From Geosiphon pyriformis (Eukaryota > Glomeromycota > Glomeromycetes > Archaeosporales > Geosiphonaceae), in assembly GCA_016748015.1 (NCBI GenBank), contig JAAOMT010000239.1, positions 699,940 through 763,939 of the forward strand: a stretch of 64,000 bases of DNA, given 5' to 3'. The notes below the pieces were generated by a model. It worked only from the letters and a program-made list of their open reading frames with translations, had not been told where the DNA came from and made no database searches. Positions 36,196 through 49,048 of the stretch are shown here, in pieces. Position 1 is the first letter of the stretch, and each line of letters opens with the position of its first letter. The translations under genes and the position numbers were made by a program.

Positions 36196-37140
36196 ATGGC
36201 TTCCCAACATCATTTATCATCGATAAATTATGAATGGCTTACTCAAGAAACATTTTCTGATCTTCTTAAAAGCTATTTATTAGCTAGAAGTAAAAAAAGA
36301 TAAGCCAAAACTTTGCTTTCTCAAGATTACATAAACTAATGCATTAAGATATTAAAAAATACTTCTGAAGGAGAAAACTTCGATTTTAAATTAAAGTATT
36401 GGATACGCACTATCTTTTATATTGCACAAGTCGAAAGACAAGATATACTTTATCTTAAAAAACTAGTTTGTCTGAAAGAAAAATTATATGAAAAACTATG
36501 TGAATTTCATTTAGAAATAGGTCATAAAAGAATGAGCAAAACTTATAATGCAGTATAAAATATTAATTTAATTTTTTATATAAATAGATATTAATAATTT
36601 TTTATTTATAGATTAAAGATAAATATGCTTGAATGCCTAAAAATTTAGTAAAACAGTTTTGTTTTTGCTGTACTAAATGTATTATATAATAATCTTTAAC
36701 TCAACCAATAGCTGTAAATCCGATTTTAGCAAAAGACTTTATGTGCCATTTATAAGCAGACTTGGTTGATATGTATAATTGACCAAATAATTCTTATAAA
36801 TATATCTGTCATGTTTGGAATTATTTTACAAATTTTTTTTGAACTGCAGCCCTATTTTTTAAAGAAGCAAAAGAAGTAACAAGCTTTCTTTTTAAACTTT
36901 TTAACACATTTAAATCTCTAATTATTCTTTAAACTAATAATAGAAAAGAGTTTACAGCTAATATAATCAAAAAATTAACAGAAATATGACCAACTATTTA
37001 TATTATAAATGAATACCTAAGACATTCTCAATCTCAAAAATTAATTGAATAAGCAAATAATATACTTTAACAAAAACTTTCAAAATTAATAAAGAATATA
37101 AAAACTAATAATTGGTTGCATAATTTATATTAAATAACAT
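36196..37140 (+). pseudogene. Integrase-type transposase pseudogene
   Basis: The frame starts MASQHHLSSINYEWLTQETF at 36196. Stops interrupt it at 36301 and about 36340. It continues to FHLEIGHKRMSKTYNA, a small intron follows (GTATAA to TATAG), and then KQFCFCCTKC, so HxxxxH and CxxC together form the H2C2 zinc finger. The rve core follows: ADLVDMY (first Asp), TNNRKEF (the second catalytic Asp is now Asn, GAT to AAT) and SQKLIE (Glu). Most stops are TAA or TGA where CAA or TGG would fit. The protein is inactive as it stands. Confidence 0.75.
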
Positions 37141-37379
37141 GTAAAAAACATTATTTTTATATTAATTGAATTATTAAACAATAACTAATTTATTTTTATG
37201 TTTAAATACAATAAATACAAAAGTTTTATAATTATTGGCTTTTTACTTTATCAAATAATATTTGGAAAAAAACTTTTCATCAATTATTTTTTTTTTAAGT
37301 TTTTTTTTAAACAATTAATTATGCAAGAATAAAATTTTTTTAATAACTTAAATATAAAGCCAGCTAATAAAAAACCAAT

Positions 37380-38510
37380 TCAACAGAAAATAAAAAGTAA
37401 TAGTAATTAGCAACAAAACAAATTACAGCAACAAAATAATTAGTAATAACAGCAAAATAACTAGTGACAAAATAACCAACAGCAACAACAAAATAATAAG
37501 TGACAAAATAATTAGTAACAACAACAATATAATATATAACAAGATAATTAGCAGCAACAAGATAATAAGTAATAAGATAACCAGCAGTAACAGCAAAATA
37601 ATTAGCAACAAAATAATAAACAACAAAATAACCAGTAGTGGCAACAAGATAACCAGTGACAAAATAATAAACAACAAGATAATTAGTAATAATAGCAAAA
37701 TATCTAATAGTTATAACAAAATAACTGGAAGCAGTAACAATAACTATTAAATCAGTAGCAACAATATAACATAGTAAATAATATTAAAAAAAATTAAGAA
37801 AAATTGAGTCATAAGTAAAAAAACTAAGCAATCTCTTAAAAAATATTGGTATTTACTTTAATAACTTTTATATTTCTTCTGTTATAATTTCAAGAAATAA
37901 GATAATATTTTTTATTATTTGCATTTTTTAATATTATTTTGTATTAATCTCATATTTTTTAATAGAATAATAATAACCAGAATAATATGCTACATAATAT
38001 TATTAATTTTTCTACTAATTATTATAAAATACACCAAATTGCTTATAATCAATATGTTAATAATATTAAAATAATACAAAAAAAAATGCTGTGTAAAAAT
38101 ATAAATTTTATGTGAATTGGAATTTTAAAGATCAATTGTTTAAGTACTAATAGAAAGTTTTTTATCTGTAAAATGATCAAAACTGTTAATAAAAAATCAT
38201 ATAAACTGAGATACAAATTAAGAATATTAAAAAAATTCTTATCACACAATAAAGTTAATACTTACTAAAACTACTAATTTCCAGAATTATGAAAAATACC
38301 AAACACTTTTATTTTTTATATAAAATAATCTTATACCAAAGTTAAAAAAAAAAAACAGATTATCAATACAATTATAAAAAAAACTGTAGAATTAATTATT
38401 GTAATTGCAAAAAAACTGGGATTTTATGTAGTATACAATGTTATAATAATAATAGTAATACTTGTAAAAATTGTAACAAATAATTAGAATTATTAAAATT
38501 GATAATAAAA
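37380..38510 (+). pseudogene. Transposase C-terminal region: Gln/Asn-rich tract and Cys-rich tail
   Basis: 37390-37760 is a run of CAA, CAG, AAT and AAC codons with many TAA/TAG interspersed, as expected for an eroded polyglutamine/asparagine tract. 38370-38480 encodes a Cys-rich tail (NCRINYCNCKKTG, CSIQC, CKNCNK) like the CXC motif found at the C-termini of some transposases. Frames between them are broken. Confidence 0.5.
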
Positions 38511-38516
38511 AAATAT

Positions 38517-38701
38517 GTCAAATATCAAAACTTTAATTTTTTAATTGGTTAATAAAAAGAAAACTTTTTACTGGCCAATTAACCAAATAATGTAATTAGT
38601 TAAGTTAATTCAAAATTAACACTATGTTGAATTAAAAATTTCGAATTAACTTAAGTTAAATTAGAATTTCAAATCAACTTAAATTAATACTAAATAAACT
38701 C
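38517..38701 (-). repeat. Right terminal inverted repeat
   Basis: The mate of 36004-36185, more decayed. The kinase 3 flank resumes outside it. Confidence 0.85.
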
Positions 38702-38739
38702 AAATTTTGTTTTAACTTATAAAATATATATAAAGTTAA

Positions 38740-38973
38740 TAATTTGTGATAAGTTATAATAAAAAATTATAAAAAAATAATATACTTTTATGTTATCTTA
38801 TTTTTATTTTTATTATTATTTTTTTAATATTTATAATATTAATTAAAACATTTAACTATTTTGTTTTTATATTTTTTTATATTAATTATAATAATTAAAT
38901 TAAATTTATTAATATTAATATAATCAATAATTAAAACACAAATAACAACAACAAAAACAACAACAACAATAAC

Positions 38974-39006
<33 letters not shown>

Positions 39007-39490
39007 TTTTTATAATATTTAATATAACTTTGTTTTAAACAACATAAGTAAATTTTATTTAAGCCAACATTTTTTAAAAAATGAAATTATTACCAAATTA
39101 ATAAGTAATTGATTTTTTTAACAAAAATTACAATTAAAATTATCTTTTAAATACATAATTTATTTATTATTATATTTAAAAAAATATATTTTTTTTTTTA
39201 TTATAAATAATTTTATATTTAAAATTGTGTTAATTTAAATGATTGATTGATTGATTCATTTAATTATGAACAGAAATTAAATTATTAAAATCCTTAATTT
39301 ATTTATTTAATTATGTTTTCTGGCTAAATAATTATTTTTTACACTATTTTTACTATTAAAAAAATGAATTAAACACAAAAAAATAATTATAAGTAATAAA
39401 TTTAAATTTATTTTTCAAAAAAACATTGAAATTTTTTTTAATAACAATATTAATAACTAATTTTAATATTTATTTATTTTTTTTATTTTA
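38740..39490. other. AT-rich flank with CAA/AAT microsatellite
   Basis: The first 200 bp match the kinase 1 3' flank (about 9400-9590). At 38945-39006 there is a CAA-rich then AAT repeat. No gene is seen. Confidence 0.6.
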
Positions 39491-39609
39491 TTTATTAATG
39501 AGTACAGCCCAACCAAAGTCTAGAATAAGTTACAAAGAAAAGTAGCCAACTAAACATGATTCACGCATTTGCTACATGTAACCAGCCACTCGAGCCAATC
39601 AAGGCAACA

Positions 39610-42600
39610 CTATACACTTATAGAAACACTAACCCTATAAATAGCATCAGACAAAAACAAGAACCTATTCTTAAAACTGAAACCGACATCAAGAGAATCC
39701 AACACACCAGTAAGATGAACCATGTCAGCTAAAAGAAGCAGAGCACCTGTACCAAGAGCACTGGTCACAACAATATCATCACCAATCAAACCACTTCTCT
39801 CTATGTCAGACCTGAACTTAGTTCTAAAAAGCCAGAGGTTCATCCTATGACTCTTAGCCAAATGACAGACGAAATCCACTACCACAAAGGCCACTTTCTT
39901 CTTGTCATTGAGAGAAACAATGGCCTCATCCATCCAACTCTTGAGAACAAATCCCTTGCAAAAAACCGAATACAAACCAACATCAGACACCCCCAGAGAG
40001 AGATCTTGCAACACAAAAGACGGCAACAGTAGATTAGGACCCATCAGAGTTTTCCACAAACCACCAAAGTCACCCAAAATATCTGACCACACAGAAGCAT
40101 TCTTAACACAAGTAAAGCCATGATTGGAGAGTTCCATATCACCACAAAATAGACATGACACACCAAGGTAATCTTTATTATACAGCCTCTTTCAAACAGC
40201 AACAGGCAACTTGAAATGAACAGCTTTCATGAAATACATATGAAGAGCAGCAGTGGCTCAACACATATTCCCAGAAAGCATATGAGAGTCAGGATACCAA
40301 ACTAGAGCAGTATTATTCCAATTGACAACCAGACCAAACAAACAAGACAAAACCCCTTGGCCAGGACCCACCTCCCACTGAAACTTACAAATGGAACAAA
40401 AAATGTCATGTACAAAATGGCAGGCATTACCAGAAACTGGCCTGCCATCAGTCAGCCATAACATTATCAGCAATGCCAGCATGACCTTTGACTTTGATCC
40501 AGTAGACAGTCAAATCTTTGGATTTAATCAAATCAACCATATGGTGTCTTTTTATTCAGCAACTATTGCGACAATCCAGCTGCAAGAGACCCAATTCGGC
40601 CACACATGCATCAATAGCTGCTTGACTATCTGTGTGCAAAGCCACTGAAACAGAGGCAGAAATGCACTCCAAAGTCAGAGCAACAGCCTGTAATTCAGCC
40701 AGAGTCAAAGACAGCACACCATGTACCTCTACTCCTAAACCTTTGTTCAAGCTAGGAAAATAAGCAGCAGCACCACACGCCACCTGAAACGTACTCAAGC
40801 CTTTAAGAGAACTGTCAGTATAAACATCAATCTCATCAGCCCACAATCCATGAATCTCTTCACAAATATCAGCAAAAGATGTCAAATCTAAAACACTAGC
40901 ACAGACAGAAACTAAACTCACAGGAAGGGGAGCATGCAAACAACTATTCAAGTAAGTGGAGGCCTTCAAAAACCATAAAGGCACGGGGCCTCTAGAACCA
41001 AGTTTTTTCCATCGGCAAAATGTACGCCAACTAACAACAGAACCATTTTTGTTCAGAAGTTGGTTACCATATGCCACACCAGCAATTTTCAAGGAGCAAA
41101 CCACATTGAAATACAAAAGATCACCCAATACCAATGACATTGGGAAACAGCCAGGAAAGCAAAAGACACAGAAAAGCCTGTTATCCAAAGACAGCTTGTT
41201 GTCAAGAAATATACAAACCACATCCACTAGAAAATTGTTTGAAGTGTTCACTTTTAGCTTAACAGGATATTGAAGAGGATTCAGCGGAGTCCAGCACAAA
41301 ACCTGCAAATCCAAAAATCAATGTTCAAACAGTTGACCAAGAATTCCAGAAGAATTTGCAAATTGCACAATAGAAGCTACGTTGCATTTAGCTTGCAACT
41401 GTTCAAAAGATTTCAGTCCATAAAAAGAGAGGTGATACAACACCTCATTGGGAAAGTCTCTCGGCAAATTGGCTTTCGACCTAAGACTTTTTCTAATGAG
41501 AACATCCTATTTTAGACAAACAGCTTTGGAAACAAAACTAAACTGTGTCTGATAACTGACTATGGGCTGCAAAACAGCCAAAACCAGATAAGAGAATTGT
41601 TTATCAGAGACAGCCTTCCAGAGAACCATATTTGAGAAGAACCTAATATCTGAATTGGCTTTGGCAAGACTCGGCTTAGACAAACCATTGGTGGACAAGA
41701 AAATACCCAAATATCGATGACTCACACCAGAATTGGCAACAGCAATAGCCTGGCCGTTAATGGATAAAACAGGAACCCCCATTTTTTTGTTGATAGGAAT
41801 GGCAACTGTCTTCTCATTGTTTATGTTAATGTCATTGATGAGGAAAAACTCGCTGACTACATTAAGAATGTGTTGTATAGAGGCTTGCCCATTTCCCACC
41901 CAAATAGTGTCATCAACAAAGACACCAGCCATGAAAAAAGAAGTCATACTCCCACTAGTCTCAATCCTTTCAGTCTTTGTCACAAAGTTCAAATTGATCT
42001 GATAACTACACAAATGATCTTGTCTCGCAACTTTACATAACAAGAGGTCGTAAAAAATTTTCCATAGAAGAGGTGAGAAAACTTTACCCTGATCCAAACC
42101 ATCAAGAACTTTGTATTTATCAGAAAGGCCAAAATCTGTCATGACTCTGTTAAAGTGATTGTTGTGAATGTTGCCAAAAAACTTGATGAACTTGCCACAC
42201 ATTTTGATACAGTATAAACTAGCTTCCAAATGAGGCCAACCAACAGAGTCATATGCTTTGCACATGTCTTAAAAAACCAGCCAAAGTTCATGGCCTTTTT
42301 CCAAAGCATCCTCCACAATTGAACCCACAGCTGAAATTGGTAACTGAGTGGAAGTGCCTTTGAGGACAGAAAAGTTGTTACCATGGAGAACATCAAACTT
42401 ATTACAAGCAAGAGAAATCCTGTCTGAGAGAACTTTTGACAGAATCTTTCTGGCCATCTCAATCAATACAATAGGCCGTGTATTTGACAAAACACTATTC
42501 CAATCATAAGGCTTAGGAATCATGGACACCCAGGCCTCTTTCTAATAGACTGGAACATTACCAAAATGCAAACAAGAGTTCAGCAAAGACAACAAACACT

Positions 42601-44224
42601 CCAAAACCAAACAGCCAGCATGTTTTCAAAGTTCATTGGTAATACCAGACAAATCAGCAGCTTTGCCATTAGGAAGATTGCTTATAACTGAAGACATCTC
42701 ACACATGGTAATATTACATATGACCAAACTAAAGACACTATCATTAACATAAGCCAAAAAGGCATATTGTTGTGCCCAGAGACCAGACAGGACAGAAAGA
42801 GCATTCTGCTTTCTGGTCCAATTAACCATGATGTTATTTATTTTGAGCTTTATTTCATTAAGTTCCAAAATAAGAGAATCACCAACAACCAAATGGTCTA
42901 AAACAACTTTGCAAAAAGATTGTTCCAAGATGCTCTGAATTATCTCACCTTTGTCCATATTGAACTTTTCCATACACTTATCAATTACGTCTCTGATAGC
43001 AGATCTTTTGGCCACCTCAGATTCATAATATTTGGATTTTCTATATTGCTTTCTAACCTTTGCAAGATGACTTATTAAGCCAGCAGAACCCACATCATCC
43101 CTGACCATACCAAAAACTTTGGAAGCTTCAGAAGGGTCAACTTTAAACCAAGTGTCAGCCAGACGATTAAAGCCTAACATATCATCCAGTCTTAGCACTT
43201 TTAATAACTTGGCAACCAACAGCTCTAACCTGGAAAATTTAGAAAAAAGTCTATTCTTAGCACAATCAAATTCACTATACCAATGTCTTAAAAAAATTTT
43301 TTCAGCAGAAGCAGTCATGGCTTCAGTTAGCACCTCCCACATTCCATCTAAGTTGCCACCATCTTCAGCCATTTTGAACCTATCCAGAGAATCCAAAAGC
43401 GCACATTCAGAAAGTTTTTTAAAATGTGCCCACTTTTTCTCATTAGCATCCTTAATCTTAAACTTCCAGCAATCTTTATTAGCATGCTTGTGGATGCTGT
43501 TCAAACAAGCATCCAGAAGACCACCCAGCCCAATAGACATTGAGACAGCCAAGTGATCCATGTTAAAAAATTCTGAGACAGAACTAACATCATGATCCAC
43601 AACAGCTGAAATCAAAGAGTTACTAACTAGAATATAGTCCAAAATTCTGCTAACACCTCTTGAATTGCTCCAAGTAAGAATTCTAGCTAGAGAGTGGCCA
43701 CCAAAAACATTAACTAAACCCAAACCTAAACATTTTTTAAGACTTGCCCCCTTGACTGAACAGTTTTCATTGAAGTCCTTACCCAAAACAACAAAAGAAC
43801 TTTTGTTGACAGTATCAGCAATGAATGAATTAATAACAGAAGCCTGAGCAAAATAGTTACCACCAGACACACAGGCATAAAGCCCAATGACAGACACAGA
43901 AAGCTTGTTCTTAAACAAAAGACAAATCAAAAGAACTCTGCCCTTCACCTTCTTAACTTTGGAAACATGACGAGTTAGAGAATTGTTCACAAAAATGGCC
44001 ACACCAGCCCCACAAAACCCAACATCCAGACCAAATGTAAAAACCCAAACACCCTCAAACCTTTTCATGATCCATGGTTGTGAACTAAAACACAACTTGG
44101 TTTCTGTAACAATCGAGATCAAACTACCAGATTTCTTATGCCAGTGAAAAATGTCTTTTTGTTTTGCAGGATTGTTCATTCTCCTAACATTACATGTGGC
44201 AATTTTCTAAATAAAACTGGTTAT
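39610..44224 (-). pseudogene. LINE B ORF2: endonuclease, reverse transcriptase, RNase H
   Basis: APE-type endonuclease at the N-terminus: ATCNVRRMNN, ETKLCF, GKDFNE (normally GDFNE) and NMDHLAVS. Reverse transcriptase follows: MIPKPYDWNSVL, KAYDSVGWPH and GVFVDDTIWVG (FVDD for YxDD). RNase H follows: DVYTDSS, LAELQAVAL, HTDSQAAIDA, and after a stop KGHAGIADNVMAD. The C-terminus has CLFCGDMELSNH. Stops lie at 42626, about 42540, 42269, 41507, about 41315, about 40553 and 40258, with a frameshift near 40455. Most fit Trp, Gln or Arg codons changed by a transition. The expected start ATG reads ATA (44222-44224). Confidence 0.85.
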
Positions 44225-46143
44225 TGTGATGAAGAAATAACTGAAGAACCTGAGCCAGCACACAACTGATCCAACTTAGCCAAAATCAAACCAATAGAGA
44301 TGTCGAAGACAACCAACTTCAATTCCAGACCACCAACTTTGGAAGTCAGGACTTTGGAACTACTTAGACCCAAGAGTGAATTGGTAACACCTGAAGAGAA
44401 AGAAGTAGGCTGGACAAAAAGATCATCAACTGCCATGTCAAAATCCAAGTCAGAGTTTACAACCACAAGAGAAACAGAGGTTGGGAACTGAGAAACAATC
44501 ACAGAAGGAACCATTTGAGAGGAAGGCGCCAAGGGTGCTGAACCAATATTGTCAAAATGAGAAAAAATGTTTAAAATTTGACCAGACAAAAGCTCGACAA
44601 AGCATTCCAGAAGTGCTAAGTGAGCACTCAAAGGAGAATTGATCACAGGTAGAGGGGAAGGTGCTCTACCTGAACTCAAAGCACCAGAAGACAGAGAACC
44701 AGAACCAGAACCAGCACAAAAACCATGAGAGACTAAAGTAACTGAGACCACTTGAGCCCAAGATTTGCCACCAAAGGCAACAGGATGAGAGATTGATACA
44801 TTCTTCTTTGCATACAATTTGGCCAGCTGGTGACAAGTATCTAGGTTGGCAGGCCTTATAAAAAACTTTGAAGATTTGAGAGCTGACGCAACCTCAGCAT
44901 CACATTCCAAGGCAGAATGACCAAACTTCTTACACCATTCACAGCGAACCAAATCCAGCCTAGTCCATGAGAGTTTTACACCACCAAAGATTGGCTCCGT
45001 GTGAAAAGCTGACTCTAAAACCTCATCAGAATCAAAACAAACAACAGCACAGCAGACCCTATTACCAGTCTCCAATAACCAATTTATAACACAAGTTTTT
45101 CCACCAGTCCCTTCAAGAAGATCCCCAAGATTATGAGCAGTAGTTCTCACCGGCAAAGTAAACAAAAGCACCCTGAACTGATCTCTAAAAGCCCAAGTTT
45201 CATGATCGCCCACCACCATAGCCACACGAACCGAGTCTTTACCAATTAGGAAGGACCACCTAACAGCCAAAGACACAGCCTGTTCTAGTTCAGCAAATTC
45301 TACCACAGCCTTTTGCCATAAACCAATTAACTGGATTTTGATCGACTTAATTTCTCCAAACTCAGATACTGCGGCAACGATCATTTTCTTTGGCATATTC
45401 ATGGGAATTTCTTTGATTACTACAGTCTGATCTGAGCGAATTACTTGTCTCTTAAGATCACTGTTTACAATAATGTTATTTTCTCTGACCAATGACATGA
45501 TCTTTTCCATGCTTTCTGATGAAGTAAACATTGATCAGATGATCCCTTCAAATTTTGAGGGGATAGTGGCCCCCCCAAAATCATTGATTCCTGAAAATAA
45601 TTTTCTTATAACTTGAGTTTTGGCTGTTGCCAATTTCCCTTCTATAGCCAAAAAATTAATGTCCAAAGTGAAAAATTTTTTCACAGCTACTTCCACCTGA
45701 GTTTTAATGATTTTGGGATCAATACATGCCTTATCCAAAGAGAAAGACTTACAGGAAAGAAGAAAAATCTCTTCTTCCTCCTCCATGTCATAATTAATAA
45801 AGTCAAGAAGAGAGCCAATAATCGCACCATTATTGAAACACTTGGCTTGTGGTGTATTCATCTTGGAATCAGATATTCCTTCACTTTCAGAAGCCTTCCC
45901 ATCAGTATTTATGCTATTAAACTGCTCGACTACTTGACCAGACCCATTATCATTGAGAGTTGCACCATTACTTGATAGCTTAGTACCACTGAGAGGTTTC
46001 TTGATCTTATGACTTGAACCACTACCAACTAAACCAGAAGTTGGAACTCTGGTCAACCTTTTTTTAGCACCAGTACCACTTATAGGAGCAGCCAGATCAA
46101 TAACAAAAGGATTTGTTTCTTGTAAAGTGTTGGATGACAGTAT
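44221..46143 (-). pseudogene. LINE B ORF1: RRM-like and CCHC protein
   Basis: The frame is open from about 46143 to the stop at 44221-44223 except for one TGA (45535-45537) where LINE A has an Arg codon. The probable start codon is ATA at 46143, an ATG-to-ATA change (inference). The protein has VVIKEIPMNMPKKMIVAAVS and IQLIGLWQKAVVEFA (RRM-like fold), then a zinc knuckle CEWCKKFGHSALEC (C-x2-C-x4-H-x4-C). The C-terminus SSSKVLTSKVGGLE begins a short coiled coil. ORF1 proteins bind element RNA. Confidence 0.8.
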
Positions 46144-46215
46144 GAAATGACAGAAAAAAAACTTCTTTCAAATTATGACTCTTTTTCAAGAATTTGGGAC
46201 AAAGGAGAGAAAGAA

Positions 46216-48934
46216 GTTTTTTTTATTTATTATATATAATTATATATAATTAAATAATTAAAAAAATTAAAAACTAAAAAATTAAACTGTATTAATATTA
46301 TTTTTATTTTTTATTAAATTTATATTTTTTATTTAAAAGTGTTTAATTAATAATTAACTAATTTATAGTAATAATTTTAATTTAATACTAATTTTTAATA
46401 AAGATATTATAAAATCTTAAAAATAACAATCTTTTATTATAATATAAATTAAAATTAATTAATTTATATTTAATTCAATAATTATTGTCTACTTAAGTTA
46501 TTTATTAACAATATTAAATATTTATTTTTATAATATTAATTATTTAACTTGATTTTTTTTTATTAAATATTTAATAAATAAAGTCTAATTATTATCTAGT
46601 ACATAGAACCAAACTAAGTGGCTTAAACTAAATACAGTTTATGTTTTTACTATATATAACCAGTCATTTAGACCAAACAAAACAACATTAAATATCTATA
46701 TTAATATATGTATCTTTACTTAGACCAGAAAAAAAAAACATTATTTATATCTACCAAAACTAATTGTAAAAGACTCTATTATACTAAGCAATTAAATTAT
46801 TCTATCTAATAATATAGACATTATACAACAAGGCAAATCTGAAATTATGCTACTATTTTTAACTAATCCAGCTTTTTCTATGTTTACTCTATGCTTTGAT
46901 CTTATAAGTCATAATTTAGTCTAATATAATTTTACTAAACATTCTATATATTTAATAAAAATAAAAACTGTTTTTACTTTTCTATCAAAAACTGTGACAG
47001 CTTTAATATATTAGTCTTTTAACACAAATTCTTTGCAAATTGCCATATACAAATCTATATTTAATGAACATTAAGAAAGCATTTACAAAACAGCAAAAAA
47101 AAATAAACAGCAAGTATTTATTAATGATATTTATTTTTTAAAAGTCTTTACCAAAATTTTTTCCTTTAACTTAATATTAAAAATAAATATTTTATATCTA
47201 TTTTACTTATAAAGCAATTTAAATATGTATTATTTTAAAATAAATTTATTTATTTAGATATCAATAAAATTTTTATTATTTTTAATTTTAAAAATTTGCA
47301 GATTCTTAAATTTTTAAATATGTTTTATTTACAAAATATATAATTTTTGTCTATTTTATTATTATATAAAAAACATATACTGTGTTTTTTTAATTTTAAT
47401 AAAACTTTTAAACAAATTAATAACAATATTAATAACTTTTTTATTCGAATTTTTAAAGTAAAAAATTAATTTTTTTGTTAATTAATAAGAAAAAATCTGT
47501 ATTACCAAAAAACTAATAGGTTTTATTAATAATTTTATTACATAATTAAGTTTAATATTTAAAATTTTAAAATTTTTAAATATTATAAAGTTTTTTTTTG
47601 TTTTTTTATTAAACATTTAATAAATATAGACCAGTCAAAATTTAGTATACATAAATAAATTAAGAGTTTATAGTTAAATATAGTTTATGTATTTTTTATA
47701 TATGATTAATCACTTAAGCTAACTAAAACAATATTACTTACTTATAATAACACTAATACTATTAGACAAACCAGAAAAAAACATATACTGACTATGTAAA
47801 CTCCAATTAATAACAACAGTATTGTTAATATCTAATAATTTAATCATATTATCTAATAAAAGCACATATTATAAAGTAAGATATAACAAATTAAATAATA
47901 GTTTAAATATTATAATTAAGTAAATAAACCAATTTGTAACAATTTTAAATAGCATAAATAATGTAAATACAATTGTATTAAAACCAAAAAAAACAGTTTT
48001 ATAAATTAAAATCAAATAATTTAAACTTTAATATTTGTGATAATATTAATATCTAAAAGTTTTTTACTAAATAAAAATTTTTTTTATATACTAATTTTAT
48101 TAATAACAATGTTAAAAGTTTTTTAAAACTTAAAAATATTACAAAAAATTAACAAAATTAGAACTTTATATTATTATTTTTATTAATTAATTTAGTATTA
48201 ATAAAATTATATAATAATTAAACATATTTTTAAAAAATATTAAATATAAATATAATCTGTTTTGTTTTTATAATTGGTTATAATTTATTGAAATAATTAT
48301 GTTAAATAATATAATTATTTATTAATCTGTATCTATTCTAATAAATATATTATTATTATTATTATTGTTGTTGTTGTTATTATTATTGTTATTATTATTG
48401 TTGTTTTTATAATTAAATTAAAAAACTGATAAAAATATCACAAATTAAAAAAAAACTTTATTTTTTAATATTTTTAACTATTTAAACAACAATAATAAAA
48501 TTAATTAAAAATTTTTATAATAGTAATAATAATATTAAAATTAATTTTAATATATTATTTTAAAAAATTTTTAATTAAAAACTAAATTAAATAATATATA
48601 AAATTTATTAATTTATATTTTTGTTTTAAAATTTTTAACTTAATTTATATAATAAGTATTTTGTAATTAAAAATATGTAATAAATAATTAAAAATATATA
48701 ATAAGTAAACAAAAATACAAATTATGCTTAAAATTAACAAATATTAAATTTATTAATTAATAATTTAAGTTATAATTATATTTATTTAAATATTTTAACA
48801 AAATATAATTTAATTATAATTTATTTTATACAATAAAAATATTACATAATAATTATAGTATATTTTTTATATATAATTAATCATCTAAATTTACATTAAA
48901 AATTATATTATATTTTTTATTATTATTATTATTT
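46216..48934. other. AT-rich desert containing LINE-tail ghosts
   Basis: No ORF is found. LINE 3'-tail words bleached by transitions are at 46653-46689, 47699-47735 and about 48870-48907, all in the orientation of LINEs A and B. This suggests several old elements nested or in series. A TTA/TTG microsatellite lies at about 48350-48405. Confidence 0.6.
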
Positions 48935-49048
48935 AATAAGTGAGGTCCACACACAACCTAGCACTATACATCAAAGAAATGATCTAAACTAGGCATGAAT
49001 CATGCACTTTTTACACGTGACCAGCCACTCAGGCCAGTCAGGACAACA

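Larger units (their letters stand above)
36004..38701 (+). mobile_element. DNA transposon with ~185-bp TIRs and integrase-type transposase, decayed
   Basis: The left end 36004-36185 and right end 38517-38701 are inverted copies of each other: they share ATTATTTGGTTAATTGGCCA, GTAAAAAGTTTTC and GATATTTGAC. The right copy is richer in A/T by G-to-A and C-to-T changes. The interior holds a transposase pseudogene, a Gln/Asn-rich stretch and a Cys-rich C-terminus. Integrase-like transposases with an H2C2 zinc finger and long TIRs suggest the Ginger type; the assignment is inference. Comparing the 3' flanks of kinases 1 and 3 shows the insertion. Confidence 0.82.
39491..46215 (-). mobile_element. 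LINE B, near full-length non-LTR retrotransposon, inactivated
   Basis: In element orientation (right to left): a 5' leader starting at CTTCTTTCTCTCCTT (about 46215), ORF1, ORF2, and a 3' UTR with ACATGTAACCAGCCACTC (39574-39591) ending in TTGGGCTGTACTCATTAATAAA. The 5' leader and gene order match LINE A. All ORFs carry stops. It lies between two AT-rich deserts. About 6.7 kb. Confidence 0.88.

Noticed and set aside
37423-37698. Long Leu/Ile-rich frame on minus
   Set aside because: It is the antisense of the eroded Gln/Asn codon tract (CAA/AAT repeats) of the transposon.
42139-44491. Several plus- and minus-strand frames of 60-145 codons
   Set aside because: They are shadows of LINE B ORF1/ORF2, which explain the sequence on the minus strand.
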